From Scytonema hofmannii PCC 7110 (GTDB lineage Bacteria > Cyanobacteriota > Cyanobacteriia > Cyanobacteriales > Nostocaceae), in NCBI RefSeq assembly GCF_000346485.2, contig NZ_KQ976354.1, forward strand, positions 9,506,341-9,570,340: DNA of 64,000 nt, read 5' to 3'. The notes beneath the pieces are model-generated. The model saw only the letters and a list, made by a program, of their open reading frames with translations. It was not told the DNA's origin and ran no database searches. This document shows positions 63,170 to 64,000 of the stretch, in pieces. Numbering within the stretch: position 1 is the stretch's first letter; the number at the start of each line of letters is the position of its first letter. A program made the translations under genes and the position numbers.

Positions 63170-64000
63170 TTAACTTTTTTCCTTAGGTGATAACATGACA
63201 GAAGTTAGATCGCCAACTTGTTGAACGGCTGGTTTTGTTCTCAGTTGTCTGGTTTGCTGCAAAATTTGCATCATATCCTCTTCTGACATTTGCTGAACGT
63301 AATTGAGTTTGATTTCTTCTAGAAAATCGAGCACAAGGTTCTGAAGTTCTGAGAGGACTTGTTTGTCTTGCAATTCTGCTCCAAGAGCTTCGGTAAAACG
63401 CTGTACCAATTGACCAGAAAGTTTTGCCCCTACAGGATCTTCGGCTGCACTGACTACTGCACTGTAAAGGTTGGTCGCGATCTGAGTTGCTAACTGCTCG
63501 CTCAGTTGGAGCTGCATCTGTCCTACTCCAGGAAAGTTTTGCAAATCGCGATAAATAGGGGCTTGCTTGAGAGCACTATCTATGCTATGTCGTAAGATGG
63601 CGATCGCCTCTGGTTGGATTTTTGGTAAGACTTGGTAAATGATGGTTTGAACAAAAATGGTTCCAATGGCTTCAATTTCATTGATATTGTTAATATCTAT
63701 GTAGGGACGTAAAGTTTCATTTTGCTGTAACCACCTTTTGAGTTCTCCTCTGTGAATAGACCCTTGAATCTGGTTGATAACCCGCACAACCACAATCTCC
63801 GTAATTTCCTCGGCAAAATTGGCTACAATTCCTTGATGCATTTGCTGGCGTAGGGGTTGAAGATTTAGTACTTTGGCTTGGTCTAGACGAATGGGTACAG
63901 GTATAACTCTTAACCATCGCCAAAATGGGAATAGTAAGAATAAGTCATACCAGCGCCAAAGAACTGCATTGAACCAGCTAAAACCAGGCTGGCTGCGCTT
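63170..64000 (-). CDS. Conserved hypothetical protein, 5' end beyond the window
   Basis: The minus-strand frame remains open from the stop at 63170 to the last base of the window, so the true start is outside. At least 276 codons are present. The upstream part (WFNAVLWRWYDLFLLFPFWRWLRVIPVPIRLDQAK) is aromatic and membrane-like; the rest is helical (HQGIVANFAEEITEIVVVRVINQIQGS, EEDMMQILQQTRQLR). An internal ATG at 63841 is not the start. I do not recognise a named family. It lies upstream of rimP on the same strand. Confidence 0.75.
   Translation of the reverse strand, partial: KRSQPGFSWFNAVLWRWYDLFLLFPFWRWLRVIPVPIRLDQAKVLNLQPLRQQMHQGIVANFAEEITEIVVVRVINQIQGSIHRGELKRWLQQNETLRPYIDINNINEIEAIGTIFVQTIIYQVLPKIQPEAIAILRHSIDSALKQAPIYRDLQNFPGVGQMQLQLSEQLATQIATNLYSAVVSAAEDPVGAKLSGQLVQRFTEALGAELQDKQVLSELQNLVLDFLEEIKLNYVQQMSEEDMMQILQQTRQLRTKPAVQQVGDLTSVMLSPKEKS

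Overview
This window is chromosome of a filamentous, probably heterocyst-forming cyanobacterium (Nostocales). The evidence is a split RNA polymerase beta' subunit (rpoC1/rpoC2), many HIP1 octamers (GCGATCGC), heptanucleotide short tandem repeats (STRRs) between genes, and several small protein families known mainly from cyanobacteria (CRR7, DUF2854, DUF3493). I cannot name the genus.

Layout. 1-6.7 kb: a GH116 glycosidase, a small conserved protein, a gene-poor stretch with an orphan terminator and hairpin repeats, a GIY-YIG protein and a threonine aldolase. 6.7-17.6 kb: a five-gene minus-strand cellulose cluster, transcribed as outer-membrane barrel, TPR scaffold, GH8 endoglucanase, BcsB, BcsA; the two halves of BcsC are separate overlapping genes. 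A lipoprotein gene diverges from it. 19.5-31 kb: rpsT, tatD, then rpoB-rpoC1-rpoC2. 31.2-35.1 kb: a 211-bp MITE-like element, a two-gene ATPase/TOPRIM-like cassette resembling nuclease-type phage defence modules, a coiled-coil gene overlapping coaD, and coaD. 35.3-37.7 kb: lgt, cobM and a tautomerase. 37.8-39.3 kb: a haem-oxygenase-fold diiron protein paired with a SET-domain methyltransferase. 39.9-50.3 kb: an amino-acid-permease/histidine-kinase fusion, ppk1, a receiver protein, small conserved genes, CRR7, a receiver-GGDEF protein and PhoD. 50.6-53 kb: tRNA-Thr(CGT), a DUF3493 gene and an IS605-type element with divergent tnpB and tnpA. 53.4-56.4 kb: a beta-helix/SLH protein, a DUF1400 protein and a small protein. 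56.7-64 kb: the rimP-nusA-ylxR-infB operon, and a gene cut by the window edge.

The most unusual signal is how the short tandem repeats sit relative to genes. CAGTGAC-type arrays supply or abut the TGA stop of four genes. Other repeat families start within a few bases of many other stops. ATCCAAA-type arrays fill the ribosome-binding region of rpoC1, rpoC2, bcsA and bcsB, where no Shine-Dalgarno sequence is visible. Related repeats are inserted in frame inside GH116, and twice inside rpoC2.

The best candidates for little-described systems are the ATPase/TOPRIM cassette, the diiron-oxygenase/SET pair, the split-BcsC cellulose cluster and the permease-kinase sensor. Functions are inferred from motifs read by eye; no database search was possible.
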